Shown piece after piece: positions 13,746-28,029 of a DNA stretch of 64,000 nucleotides (the first letter of the stretch is position 1; every line of letters starts with the position of its first letter). Location: assembly GCA_963920665.1 (NCBI GenBank), contig OY987267.1, forward strand, positions 22,444,001 through 22,508,000. Direction: 5' to 3'. This DNA is from Straminergon stramineum. Taxonomy: Eukaryota; Streptophyta; Bryopsida; Hypnales; Calliergonaceae. A program made the position numbers and the translations under genes. The notes below the pieces were generated by a model. The model worked only from the letters and a program-made list of their open reading frames with translations. It searched no databases and was not told where the DNA came from.

Positions 13746-14298
13746 AATAGAAAAATACATTAGCTTTTGAAGAATTTAATTTTAATTTTAATCAATGCCC
13801 GGGTGCAAAAATTCTTCCCTCCTAAGTTCAAAATACTTGAAGCTAGGTAGGACAAAAAACCAAAAGAATTATATCCAAGAAAGAAAAACAAATTTGGCTT
13901 TAGATTTTTTTTGCTAAATGTAATGATTTCAATCATTCCATTTGGATGTTAGTTTGAAGAAATGCATTGCATTATAATAAATTTCATGGTTGGAAAAAAT
14001 ATTTAATAATAATAATAGTATTAGAAATATTCAAAGTGGCGAAGTTGTTATTCGTTCCTATATAATTTCAAATTAACCCCTAAATGTCCAAAGTCCTCTC
14101 CCAAATTGAGGATTTGAGAAAAATCATTATAAAGTGCTATTTGGAAGCATATTTTGGAATTGATACACAAATAGAATTTGTAGATTGTGAGTTGTAGATT
14201 TCATTTGTATGGTTCAATTCACCAATGTTGTCACCAATATTCTTTTCTATAAATTTTGAAAGGAAAATTTTAAAATTCCTTCAAAATTTGATTACAAG

Positions 14299-14845
14299 CT
14301 AGATATTACCATTTTTGGAGTAAACTTTGTTGAAATGGATTTGAAATGAGGTTCTCTTCATGTGGTGATTTTTTGAAATTTTTGTAGTCTTTAAATCTAT
14401 AACCTCATTTTGGTTAATCCATTTTTGAACTAGAGCCAATGCAATTTTGACTTGGTCAACCACTTGACATACTTGCAAATTGGTAATTTTAGAAAAATAT
14501 GTACTCGAATAACACCATATCCAACCTTGAGATAGGACAACAACTCGATAAAATATCTCCACAAATTATAATACTTTTCATCCAAGTAGTTAGGGGTTGA
14601 AACTTCAATTTCAATATGTTCATCATCCAGAAAATAGATGTCAAAGCACTTAGGGTAAACAATAGGTAATTGCATGCTATAATATAGAAGTCCCCATCAT
14701 GAACCCCTAGTATATAGGAATGCTTGATTTGTACTAGTTTTGCACCAAAAGACTTTGATGTTTGCTTTAGAATTTGTATATTAAAAATATCCTCCCCTTT
14801 TTCCACAACTAAGTTATGACCTTTAAGAAAAAAATTAAAGTTCAT
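14299..14845 (-). pseudogene. Possible decayed protein-coding relic, family unknown
   Basis: Three overlapping minus-strand frames join end to end: one from 14845 with LVQIKHSYILGVHDGDF, one from 14675 with YPKCFDIYFLDDEHIEIEV and one from 14562. The run of acidic and aromatic residues in the middle frame looks less random than its surroundings. No family recognised; it may be chance. Confidence 0.25.
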
Positions 14846-14849
14846 TTCT

Positions 14850-16990
14850 ACCTCATGATTTGTATAAGATGTATGTTTAAAGAATAAGAATTAGAAAAAA
14901 TAATTTATTAAATCCTTAAAACTACTTTTAAATTAGTTACAAATTATATCCTCCATAGGTATATCTTACATTTCATACATCAACATGTAATTAAAACATG
15001 TCTTTATTCAATCAAACTTCCTTAATTTTATATATGAAAATTTCTATTTTTTCTTATAATAAATACAGATTAATTTTATCTTGATTGTTTTATAATTAAA
15101 AATATTAAAATGATTTTTGAATCATTTTTAAAAAGATTTTTTTTATAAAATCAGAAAAATTACAAAAATGCTTTAAATGTAAGAATGTTTAACACAAAAT
15201 GAAGATGGAAAATCAATGTGTCTAACAATGCCACCCTTGCACACCACAAATGCTACAATTCCACCACTACAATTGATGTTGAATAGCATGTCCTCATGAT
15301 AAAATAGCTTAGTCTAAACTAAATATTCATTTTCAATTCTTGTAATAGTTTTCTTAAGCATTTTTTTGAAATATAATACCATTTTTTTTCTTATTGTTGT
15401 AATATCATTTATTCTTTAAAACTATTTATGGTTTTATACACTTATTGTTACACTACCTAATTTTTTGTGATCAAATCATCTAAAGTTCCCACAATCAATG
15501 TGTAAGTTGTTCAATAAACAATTTAAAAGCATGGTATAATTCAAATTTATAAAAATCTACAATTGTCTTTAGTAGAGGAATTACATGGCTAGCGGTGCAT
15601 TAATCCCTTTGTATATTGCACCTATATCATATAGACCTTGACTATTGAATTTATGATTTTTGATGCATAAATCACCAAGGTCTTTGAAATTTTATTGAAT
15701 ACTCTTAATAAAAACGATATATATGTATATAGAGGATGATGGTTGTAAGTTGATCTCAAAGTGCTAAAAAGGTAAATTTGCGAGGAAAATCCCTAAATAT
15801 GAACTTTCAAATGTGAAAATTAAATAGTTACAAAGTCAACGTGACATTTTTTAAAGTAATGATATTCTCTCAATATCATTCACAAGATGAAAATAAAATA
15901 TAGATAAATAGCACCCCTTAAAGTGTAAGTATGCCTAACCTCTAAAGATTCATGCCTATGATTCACAAAAGCATATTCCAATACTAAATAAATAAGCTCT
16001 TGTGGAATTTCTTTCAAAATTAGTTGCTACGTGGATTGAAATATATTTGCATTTGAAGTTAAACTGAAATGTCTCTTTTACATGTTGCCTATACATTCAA
16101 TGGACCTTGATTTTTCTTAGTGTGAAATTTTGGCATTATGAAAAGTTGAAGTTAAAATTTTTCACCATGAAGGTCATATTAGCTACTTGTAAGCTGATTT
16201 TTTGGGTAGATAAGGGGTGTAGATTATTCAATCAAGTATTGTAATAAAAAGAGATGCAATAAAATACTATCTACTTCCTACTTTGATGTGATTCTCTCTA
16301 AACGATTTTTTGATAATAATTTAGTCCAAAATGTCAACAAACAATTATGTATTAAATTATTAAAAAATTGTGATTTCTATCAAATTTCCAAACAAATTTC
16401 ACACATTCTTTTTGCTAACCTAGTATTGATAATGTAGTTGCCCACAAACTAAAAATCCTCATATCTCACACCTTACCAGTGGGAATGGGATGATAAAATC
16501 ATTCCTTGTACATATTGATCTAAACAATTAAAATATACAACTGAAATAATAGAATACTTTACATCATTGTTGTTTGGTTTTAGAGTTTAAAAAATATAAA
16601 ATAAAGAAAAACTTTTGAATGGTATATATTAGAATCTTATGAAATTTGATAACCATTAGTTATTATTTCATAAAACTTCCTTCACTTAAAACTCCGCCCC
16701 CCCCCCCTCACTACTTGCATCAAGTTGTCCAACATCATGAAAACCAATTCTTAAAACTTTTATCTTTTGAAGGTTAATTCCTTTGAACAATGGTTTAAGC
16801 ATCACTATAATGATTTGTCCTAATAACGTGTAAGATACAAAATTATCAAAGTCATATTATTATAAATTAGTATAAATTGAAATATTCATGTATAGTACCA
16901 CAAAAAAAAATTGAAATTATACAGTGATTCTAATTTTCTAAGGTGACAATAATTACACCTCACCCCCCACCCTGGGACAAATCAATGTAG
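14850..16990. other. AT-rich stretch without recognised gene
   Basis: Very AT-rich with no frame over 60 codons. C-runs at 16687-16698 and CCCCCCACCC at 16962 are the only deviations. Confidence 0.55.
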
Positions 16991-17029
16991 CATGAAAGAA
17001 AAATTGAAATTCCCTTTCACCTTCTTTGA

Positions 17030-17126
17030 TTTGCCCCAAGGAGATGCATTTGTGAAGAGGATCCCCCCAAATTGCCACTTTGGGCTATTGTACCTAGGAG
17101 GTCCTCTCCAATTGCCACTTTGGGCT
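17030..17126. repeat. Short tandem duplication beside the microsatellite
   Basis: AATTGCCACTTTGGGCTATT with GT(A/G)CCTAG occurs twice, about 40 bp apart, immediately before the TTA tract. Confidence 0.85.
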
Positions 17127-17136
17127 ATTGTGCCTA

Positions 17137-17243
<107 letters not shown>

Positions 17244-17244
17244 G

Positions 17245-17714
<470 letters not shown>

Positions 17715-17749
17715 ATTAGTCCAATTTTCATGTTTTCTTGTTGACAAAT

Positions 17750-19890
17750 GAAAGAAGGTTCCAATGAGATAGGGTCATCACTTGGCACTTCAGGGGTACA
17801 AAGTCCCCACGTGTGAGTACTTTGTGTAGTTTGTCCTCCTTTGGTTTGACTATTTGGTCCTCTTGGTGCTCTCTCTCTCTCCACAACTCTACCCTCAACT
17901 TTCTTTTTGAAATAAATTCTGGGTTAAAAATATTAAAAAAAACAGAGGTTCTAATGCACTACAGAACGTGACATTTTGATACCGTATGCGGGGACCAATT
18001 TTCTTTTTTGGTAGATGTTCTGAAACCATTTCTTCCATGCACGTCCTCACATAGATTTGGGAGATGTACACAGAGTGATGATGAAGGTTTCAGGCCGGAG
18101 TGTGATTTGGGGTGTCCCTACTCCCCACTGCAAGTTCTCCTTCTTCAATGCTCAGTGGTGCATGATTTGAGGTGTGCCCGAAGGAGTAAAGCAAACAAGT
18201 AAGTTATGACCCCTCCTTTTTCTTTTTCTGCCACCAACTAAATGACCATCTTTGCAGGGTGCTCCTTCCGTCTGTCTGTGGAGGCTTGTAAGTAGTAAGT
18301 AAACACGGTTGTACTGTACAAAATCCTACCCTCACTTCACAGTCCATGAATTTAACCTGTTTGGAATATTTGTACTGGACAGAAGTTAAGTTCCAGTCCC
18401 TGTCCCGGCCCCCCCCCCTGAATTTTACTTGAAGCTCTGAGCAGCAATTGCAGCTCATTGGGTAGTACAACATCATTGGATTCAGGTTCTCAGTCCGGTG
18501 GTGGTCGTAGAGGACGAACGAGCACCTGCGTAAGTAGTTCTGCTCATCATCATCATCATCATCTGTTCAGTTGTCAACAACAAGAAGAAAACCCCCCATC
18601 TCCAGTCCTTCCAAGGTCAGTAGACTGAAGCCCCCCTGCTCTGTCTAGAAAAAAATCAAAGGTGACCAACGGACCGACCAACTAACCAACCAACTCTCCA
18701 ACCCACCAATGAGAATTATTGTTATTATTAAAGTCCCTCCAACTTACTTACTTACCTACTTACTTCCAGGTCCATTCGGGGTTCCTTCTATATATAGACA
18801 TGTCCCATTATGGCATCCAATGCTCGTGTGGTTTTCTCCCATCATGGTGGGAATAATTACTATCATGTCTAACTTGTATCGTACTCCTCTACAGTCTAAC
18901 TTTTACCCCTTGGTTTTGACTTGTGGACCACCCGGTCTCCCTTCCCTTCCCCTTGCTCCATCCGCGACGGACAGTGGTCGGACTGTTTCATTGTTGCAGT
19001 AACTTAACTTAGTTGTTGCAGAGGCTTCTGACCTGCTGCTGCTGTGCTGTGCTGAGCAGCAGAGGGGAGGAGGCCCATGAGCCCATTTATGGGAGGCGTC
19101 ATTCTCATTCTTATAATATGACAGCTTCCGGTTCTTCCAGTCAGTTCTGCGCTCTCGACTGGCTCACTCGCATGATGGAGTAATAAGTTAATCAATCAGG
19201 GCAGGCAGCAAGCAAGGGCAGGGCAGGGCAGGGCAGGGCAAGGCAGGCAGGCAAGGAGGCCATGCACATGATCATCTTGCACCTGCGTGGTCGTGACCGT
19301 GGCTGTGACCAGGACCATGGCTTTGGCTATGGCTGGACAGACAGAACAGACAGACGGACGGACAGAAGGATGGGAGTGCCCCGCCACCCTGCTTCTTAAT
19401 GTCATAGTCATTAACTAAGTTATTAGTCCACAACTGAAATCCATAAAGTCCGTTCCTTGCTCAACACTACGCTGAAGTAAGTTAAGTAAAGTTAAATAAC
19501 TTCTCCTACACTCTGGCTCTTGAAGCTTACTTATGCTGCTGCATTTCGTGGCCAGGGTGGTCGAAGGCCATGCCATGCCATGCCATGAGTTGGAGTGTCA
19601 ACGGGGAGGTCTCCTACAGTAGATGCCTGCAGTGGGCCTTTGGTCTTTGCAGTCACTCAGTGGTCCATTGCTGCTTGGACAGCTTTTGGAATGGCTTGCT
19701 GACTAGCTGGTTGCCCCTTTCTTAGCTAAGCTAAGCTAAGCTATGCTAGCATAAGCTGAAGAGCAGTGCTCCACTAACTTGCTGCCAGACCCAGGGAACA
19801 AATCGAGACTTTGCACTTGTGTTGGAAAGGGGCAAACTGGAAACATTGACTTCTCTTTCCATTTGCAAGTTCGGCGATATTAACCTAAGT
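17750..19890. other. GC-richer island 3, no gene proven
   Basis: The largest island. It carries (CAT)n at 18546, ACTTACTTACCTACTTACTT (18743), (CTG)n with GAGCAGCAG (19036), (GGGCA)5 (19213), (CATGC)4 (19570), (AAGCT)4 (19726), (GAACATT)3 (19897) and many AAGTTAA words. Frames are short and on both strands. Confidence 0.6.
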
Positions 19891-20095
19891 TACCCTTGAA
19901 CATTGAACATTGAACATTGGGGTGGTGATCATGGAAATCATCTCTTTAGGTATTGTATGACATCATCTACTTTTAAAATATATAAAAAGTGTGCACTGGA
20001 GGTCAAACTATTGTGCATGGTCTCCCTTTCCTGCACAAAATTCTAGGGATGAACAATTGCACTTTTGTCCTACATTGAAAATTTATTAAGTTTTC
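19890..20095 (+). repeat. Dispersed repeat G, plus copy
   Basis: GTATGACATCATCTACTTT, GGAGGTCAAACTA and GGATGAACAATTGCACTT match the complement of 31725-31905. Confidence 0.75.
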
Positions 20096-20254
20096 ATTTG
20101 AAAAATTATAATTAAGTAAGTAACTATTAGTTAGTGAAGTAGTGAAGTAGAACATTTCATACAATTTTATGATTTACATTGTAAATATGATATTTTTTAA
20201 ATTTCAAGAGAATTGAAATGAGATAATAAACTACTATTTTGTAGTCCTAGGCCA

Positions 20255-20552
20255 CCATGCTTCAGCTCATTGGCTTTGGTCATGGTGAGGTGGTTGTGAG
20301 TTCAAACCAATCCTATCTATTAGAGTTGTAAGGAAACTACTTTCATCCACCCAAATACAGTGTGTGTGGGGTGGGGTGGGGCAAACGAACTGGTTATTAA
20401 ATGAAGAACTCAGAATTTATCAAGAAAACATGTCGGTTTTATATAGGTTCTACTTCCTTATATAGGCATCAAAGAAGGAATTCCCCATTGAAGTCCATGA
20501 GGCTTAGATAGTTGAACCATCTCCAACAAACACTTCATTCAAGTTGGTCTTT
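20255..20552 (+). mobile_element. tRNA-derived SINE, family S1, copy 1
   Basis: The head TTCAGCTCATTGG resembles a pol III A box. 30-40 bp further on, GAGTTCAAACC resembles a B box. The body is colinear with 21844-22116, most clearly GTGAGGTGGT.GT.AG.TCAAAC and the 3' block GTCCATGAGGCTTAGATAGTT...ACACTTCATTCA. A TGGGGTGGGGTGGGG run sits in the middle. Confidence 0.65.
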
Positions 20553-21059
20553 CAAATCAAAGTTAATTCCTAAAGTTTTTTCATATTTTGAGGCCTAAAA
20601 CTACTTCAAAATACTACTTTCCAAAGCAAGGCTAAAATCTTCATCTATATTTACTTTTTAGCAAATCCAAATATAGGATCTTTTAGTTAACTTGCTAGAG
20701 CACACGTTCCTAAAATTTCAAAATAAAGAACCTTACCAATTGCAAGATCATGATGCTTGGGTTTCAAAAAGAAGTATTCTTAAATTGTTCTCACTATTGA
20801 ATTCAACCTTGTGGAGCTTTAGTTTTTTTCATAAAATATGAAAATTGAAAAAAAAAATTGAATCCAATAGGTACTTTTTTTCAAAAACTTGCTCTAATTG
20901 TCCACAAAATAAGATGTTCCATTACTTTCTCATTACTTCTAAATGAAATGAAACAAACTTTTCTATGTAGAAAAAAATATAATCTATTTTTAAAAATTCA
21001 ATTTTTTTATTTCCAATTTTTCTAGTTTTGTTTTACATCCATGAAACTAAAAAGACTCT

Positions 21060-21220
21060 TATTGGGGGATAAGTTGCATAACTTTTGCTTCCGGGCACCA
21101 GTTGAAACAAACATTATATTTCCACAAAGATAATTTGTTTTTCCATCTTCCCAAAGAATTTTGAAAACTCATGCCAAAAACTGAGATCATAAGAACCTAC
21201 CCAAACTTCCATTTGGGCAA
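21060..21220. repeat. Dispersed repeat E, copy 1
   Basis: GCATAACTTTTGCT.C.GGGCACCA, ATTATATTTCCA and TTGTTTTTC.ATCTTC are shared with 28030-28200 in the same orientation. Confidence 0.7.
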
Positions 21221-21843
21221 GCCAAGCTTATCTTCTTGGGTAGTAGAGATGGTATGAAGATCAAGTGGATGAAAATTAAATTGTTAGGATTGGGTGTCAG
21301 GGGATTTGGTTTTCCTTGATTGGAGGGAACTTTGTATGGATGCCTTTCTTGGCAACGAAATCAATTTACATCAAGTGAAATGAATGGCTCTATAAATTTA
21401 TGTTAGAAGTGCCTTCAAAAAGACCCAAAATCATTCACTAAAGGCTCAATTACTTTGCAACCATATTGTGCCATGTATAAAGTTGGAAACTTCCTACAAA
21501 GATGGTTTAAGGTTATATTTGGCAAATTTGGTGTGCAAATAAAAATAGATATTTCTACCTTAAAGTCTAAATATGCAAAATTACTCCTAATCTAATTGTA
21601 CCCTATTACATTCTTATGTATTGTGACCTATAAAGGATTCCACTGTGACAGTTTCAAGTGTAGAATTGGGATTGAAAGGGTAGGAACTGGGTGGAAAAGT
21701 CACTATTTAATGAATTCAATGGACCCACCTATGCATCTTCAACACATAGCAAAGTATTCATCTCCTATTTCACAATTGAAGGGAAACTTTGGGGTTACCA
21801 TTGCAAATGCATAGGAAGTTCAAAATAATCATGCACAACTTCT

Positions 21844-22116
21844 AGCCTTGGCTTAGTGACTTTGGCCTTAGCACACTAGTGAGGTGGTCGTAAGCTCAAA
21901 CCCAAGTGTTTGCAAGGTGCTTACCACCATAGTCCATCCAAATATGGTAGGGGGTGCAATAACTACCTTGTTGTCATATGCGGACATGAGAATTTCTTGG
22001 CCAAAAAGGAATATGTTAGTTTTTTGTTGTAGGGTCTATTTTCTAATTGAGGCATCTTAGTCCATGAGGCTTAGATAGTTTAATCATTCCCAATGGACAC
22101 TTCATTCACACTGGGA
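21844..22116 (+). mobile_element. tRNA-derived SINE, family S1, copy 2
   Basis: A-box-like TGGCTTAGTGA and B-box-like AGCTCAAACCC are followed by the same 3' block as copy 1. Same orientation, about 1.6 kb downstream. Exact target duplications were not found, so the ends are approximate. Confidence 0.65.
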
Positions 22117-22119
22117 TTT

Positions 22120-22240
22120 TAGACCAAATTGTTGCCCTTCTTCTTCTCCAAAGAACCGCATTAGAATTCAAATGGACGAGAATAGTCCTCCTACGGTCAA
22201 CAATGGGGAGTTGTTTGTTTTTGCTTTGACTAACTATAAC
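22120..22240. repeat. Dispersed repeat H, copy 1
   Basis: ATTCAAATGGACGAGAATAG and TTTTTGCTTTGACT.ACTATA match 34035-34115. Confidence 0.55.
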
Positions 22241-22554
22241 TAATCTCATTTTACTAAAAAGTGAATTGATTAAAGTATATGTGAACAAATCTTTGATTTG
22301 CGGCTTTATTGCAAAAATATATCATGAATCTAATCAATCTAAATATATGCAACAACTAAAAGGACAACAATTGGTCATCCTACCTTAATTAATAAATAAT
22401 TTTTTGCATATACTTAGATGAGTACTTAGATTGATTAGGGTCTTATATATATACTAAACATAGGTTACACACCTTCACCCAAGGCTTTCTAACAGTTCAA
22501 AAGGCAAATCCACTAGTTTCGCACTCATGAGATCTCAAATGCCATTACAAAAAA

Positions 22555-24175
22555 AAGAAAGTAAAGTAGTGGCACAATGTTATGGCAACCAAAAAAATTT
22601 ATAGGTCAAATGCTCTCTACAACCAATTTTCTAATTTTGTAGGCCCCTAGAAATTTCGAAATTCCATATCTTTTGCCCTAATAGTTAGAACAATGTAAAA
22701 CATAATTCATGCACTCACACTCTCCAAAGGCTTTCTGACAATACTAAGGGCACCTCTATCATCCAATAGTGTACAAGATGCCAACATTAGTCACAAAACA
22801 AAATAAATGTGTATATATCTGAATAGTACAAATTAGTATGTCATGTGTTGTTGCCACAACCATTAATATGCCATTGTCATAGAAGTAATCATAGCTAATC
22901 CCTTCATAATCTCCTTTCATATCTTTATTTTTATCATTTGTAGCACCAATGTTTAATATCATGTGTGAAATCAAGTTTTGTGTTATGTTTAAAAAACTGT
23001 TTGGCGTTCAAAAATTGTGTGGCATACAAAAATTGTATGCCAAACAAATTTTAAGAATAAAAATAAAAGTGAGGATAAAGTGAAAATGGAAGTAAAAAAA
23101 TTGAAAGTGAGAGTATAATAGAGCAAAGTAAAAATTTTGGGTGATGTTGTAGTGGTTGAAGTATTCTATAGCTTGTCAACCTATAGGCTCGACAACTCAA
23201 TGAATCTCTTCTACCAATTTTCTAATTTGGGGTATGATAAAAACTTCAAAATTCAATATCTCTTGCCCTATCAATCAAACCATGGCAAAATTGACTTTGT
23301 CCATACACACTCCTTGAGGGCCTTTTTTGGAAGTAGATGAAACCAGGTTTCATTGCAAGGGTGAAGTACAAGACCACTTGCCACAAGTGACTTGGTGGGA
23401 GAGAACCATAAGACAAAAAGAACCAAAACAAATCGGACTAGAAACTTGAGGACTTTTTGATGAAACCGAGTGTGCCATTTTTGGCGAGATCACAAGGTCC
23501 ATCACAAAATAAAACAAATCATTGTTTCAATATTATAACTAGTATGCCAATGTTGTTATTGCAACCATTAGTATATCATTTGTAATAGCCTTAGAAGTGA
23601 TGGCTAAGCCCTTCTTTAATCTCCTTTCATACCCATTTTTCAATCCTTTAAATATGGAAAATCATTTGTAGTACAGTAGAACCTCTCTAAAGCAATAAGA
23701 TTGGGACCAGTTTGATACATTAGATAAGAGAGGTTACTGCATTAGGGAAGGGCATGATCTTTGAATGTAGTTCATATTGTTAAGTAGAGACCAACAATTA
23801 GTGCGGTCTAACAGAACTTTATTGAATTAGAGAGTATTGACTTAGGGAGGTTCTACTATACTAAATATAAATATCATGTGTGATATCAATTCCTTCAATA
23901 TTTTTATCAAAAAAAGGGATATACAAAAATAGCAAAAGTATTGACAAACAAATTTTAAAAGTAAAAGTAAAAATAATGGCACTATATCATGGAGGTCAAG
24001 TATTCTATAGCTCATCAACCTATGGGCCAAACGATTTGATGGCCCAGTGGCTTTCCCCAACTAATTTTCTAATTTCTTGCCCAATAAAATCTTCAAAATT
24101 CAATGTTTGTTGCCCTGTCAATTAGATCAACACGAGAGTGGCTTTGTGCACACATCCTTCCCACTAGCTTCCTGT
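22555..24175. repeat. Diverged tandem repeat B, about 3 units of 600-700 bp
   Basis: Anchors recur in order: AATTTTCTAATTT (22623, 23213, 24059), CTTCAAAATTCAAT and TCTTGCCCTAT, GTATTCTATAGCT (23160, 24000), CTAA(T/G)CCCTTC.T.ATCTCCTTTCATA (about 22890, 23600) and ATATCATGTGTGA(A/T)ATCAA (22956, 23871). There is no reading frame. A partial further copy lies at 60640-60890. Confidence 0.75.
23672..23860. mobile_element. Pogo/Emigrant-like MITE (Tc1-mariner superfamily), 185 bp
   Basis: Element 23674-23858. The ends read CAGTAGAACCTCTCTAA and, inverted, TAGTAGAACCTCCCTAA, flanked on both sides by TA. The sequence following the left end, AATAAGATTGGGACC, resembles the Emigrant/Lemi1 pogo consensus as I remember it (CAGTA.AACCTCTATAAAT..., TTGGGACC). 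It interrupts unit 2 of tandem repeat B and has no coding capacity. Confidence 0.8.
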
Positions 24176-24589
24176 CGACACCAAGCAAGCCCTTGAGTTC
24201 ATGGCTTGGCAGTTGAGGAGATCCCCATGTATCACAAACCAAACCAAACCTCTGATTTAATGTTGTAATATGTTAATTTGACATATGTCTTAACTTCTAG
24301 TACAGGTAGGAGGAGCCACAATGTAGTCTAATGTTTCTGAATTCTTTCATTCCAAGACTGAATACAAGATAAATCTTTCACAATTCTCTGCTTACTCAAA
24401 AATTATGTAAATTGCATAACATGCTCTGGCAACATTTTTGCAAGGCTCCAAAAAATAAATTAGCCCCTATACAACACACTATGCTACAATGAATGCCACT
24501 TGTATTTTTAGGCCCCTCTCTGTACGGCCATTGTATGAACAGGTACAACTTCCTTGAGGGGTTAGTAGTATCGATAAATGCTTTAATAG

Positions 24590-25110
24590 TGTAGATAGAC
24601 AGTATAACGTTGTTGGTTGTGATTTTGTGTGGTTGGGGATATCGATCCGAGGAGTTGCTGAGTGCGACTTCTAAATCCGTTCCGTTGGCCTCGGCGTTGT
24701 ATCCAATGAGAGCAAGTTCCATCTGTCCCAGCAGCTGTCAATTGATGAGCTTCAGTTTCAATCTGTGCAAAAAGGTTTCAATTGGTGGGAATCACACATT
24801 GCTGTGGGATATTGGTGGCAGAAGTAAGTTAAAATAATTCAACTTTAACTTATTAGTTATAATATAAAGTCTATCTTCCTGCACCCAACTGAACTTGAAG
24901 GCGGGTAACTTATTTTTTGTCACATTGCCCTCTGCAAATCCTTCAACACCTGAACTACGACCCAAATCTGATTGATAGATGGATAGAAAATGCAAAAGGA
25001 GAGATCGACAGGAGGAACATTACTGTAGTACTTACAGCCAGGAGCTCGTCAGGTACTGTGGGTGCCGGGTTTCCAGTTTGGGGCAATGAGAATGGAGAAT
25101 AATAAAAGGT
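24590..25110 (+). other. Weak candidate exon pair in a GC-richer island
   Basis: An open frame ends ...LLWDIGGRS at a strong donor-like GTAAGTT (24827). Another open stretch, 24950-25100 (LNYDPNLIDRWIENAKGEID), has less biased composition than the background. No acceptor joins them convincingly and no family is recognised. Confidence 0.15.
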
Positions 25111-25149
25111 TTCATTTGAGTTGACACTCAGATGGACTATGGAAGATGA

Positions 25150-25180
25150 ATATGGAAAAGAAAAGAAAAGAAAAGAAAAA
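25150..25180. repeat. (AAAAG)5 microsatellite
   Basis: A pure pentanucleotide run at the end of a GC-richer island; similar (AAAG)n tracts occur at 60690-60720. Confidence 0.9.
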
Positions 25181-25400
25181 ACTCAATGACAGGCAATACC
25201 TTAACCATTCCATCTTCAAGACTTTCCACAAGTACGGCCAAGCTCATCAAGTACTCATCATGGAGAATTTTTCTTCTTCTCGGTGCGTTACCTCACTTTT
25301 TCAATAGTGGCAACTTCCATGTTACTTGTTCCATGTTATTCATTTGGAACATGTCTCTTTCTCGATTTCCTAGGTTGTCCCCCCCTTTTTAGTAGGACCC

Positions 25401-26669
<1,269 letters not shown>

Positions 26670-27404
26670 CCCCTTTATGAGAAAAAATTGTGTCCTCACA
26701 TTTTCATACTTGTCTATTGTAAGATTCTAGAATTGGATTTAGAGCCCCCCCCCTCCCTCTCCTAAACCCCCCTTTGCACAAGAGAAGGCAATTTTGGGGT
26801 GTTATTTGATAAAATACTACAATGGGACTTTAGCAGTAAAACAAAGTGGATTAGAATAAGAATGGTAGCTTGAAATTTTCATATAATGTTTGGTACAAGA
26901 AACTAGTCTAACAACTCTAAAGAATATAGCTTCCAAAACATGTCTTTGAAGTTCAAGCAATAAGATATGAACAACTCACTTATGTAAAGAAAAAAGCTTG
27001 TGAAAAAGTCTATTTCTAACTTGTGTAAAAAGATCTTGTATTGTAGACACTTATTTAACACATTCTTTGATTATTGTACACAATGCATGTATATATCTCC
27101 TCTAATTTAAATATTGTAAATGAAGGTCAAGATTGATACATCTTGTCAAAAAATAAATATAAAATAAAGGTAAGTATGCTAAATAAACCTAGGAAGGTAC
27201 TAATATAAAACAAATTTGTAATTTTCTTCTTCTTTTTCCTTAAAAAGTTTTTTTGTTGAAAAAAAGTTATTTCCAAGTAATTTTGTCATTAGTTCTTAAT
27301 CTCTATAGTCCCAAGGCCATTTTTTTGGTCAAAAACCAATCAAAATTGCTAGTTCTATTGTGTTCACTTAAGAAAAGAGAAAAAATAATTAAAAAAAACC
27401 TAAC

Positions 27405-27600
27405 CATATGATCTTGTACTTAACTAGTTTTAAATTGTGTGGTAAAAACTTCATTGAGTTTGACCATGAAAATTGGAAGTATTAGCATTCAAAGTTGCAA
27501 GAAAAAGTTTTCTTGAGCTCTAGCTTGGAGATGACTTTGACCGCCATTTGTAGAAAAAATTTGCACTACAGAAAGACTTTGAAATTTAAAGAAAAATTGT
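27405..27600. repeat. Dispersed repeat F, copy 1
   Basis: GATCTTGTACT.AAC, TGTGTGGT and GACTTTGACCGCC..TTGT are shared with 41455-41650. Confidence 0.6.
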
Positions 27601-28029
27601 AGACGAATTGAATTGAAAGTCTAGAAAAATATATTTTTTTAAAAGCATACTTGCTTTTCATTCTTTAAGAAATTGTTAAGTAGTAGAAGGTCCAAGATAA
27701 AAACAAAACTAAATCTATAGTAGCTCTAAGATGGGATTGAAACACTATAATCCCAATGGTGATATTTTTTTAGCAAGAAAACTTAACCATGTCAAACAAT
27801 TTTGCTTGAAAAATTGTGAAAATTGCATTCGGAAATAATTCCTATAAGTTATTTTTTAAGAAGATGGTATAATTGTGTGAAAATTAAGATTGTCCGTAAC
27901 TTTCACATAACAAATCCAAATGGAATCAATCAAAGTTTTCCATGCAAGTAGAATTACAATTTGTGTGAAATGGTTCATTGCTTTTAAAAAATTTCTTTTT
28001 TTTGTGAGAGAGTTTCTACCCATTGCACC

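Larger units (their letters stand above)
24176..25400. other. GC-richer island 4
   Basis: Includes the weak exon candidates at 24590-25110, AAGTAAGTTAAAATAATTC (24821) and the (AAAAG)5 tract. Confidence 0.5.

Noticed and set aside
18540..18565. Short (CAT)n run as a relocated piece of the large ATC tract
   Set aside because: Too short, and trinucleotide runs are common; no shared flanks.
20290..20310. B-box-like sequence as evidence for a functional tRNA gene
   Set aside because: No acceptor stem or anticodon arm can be drawn; the copy at 21.9 kb shows it belongs to a SINE.
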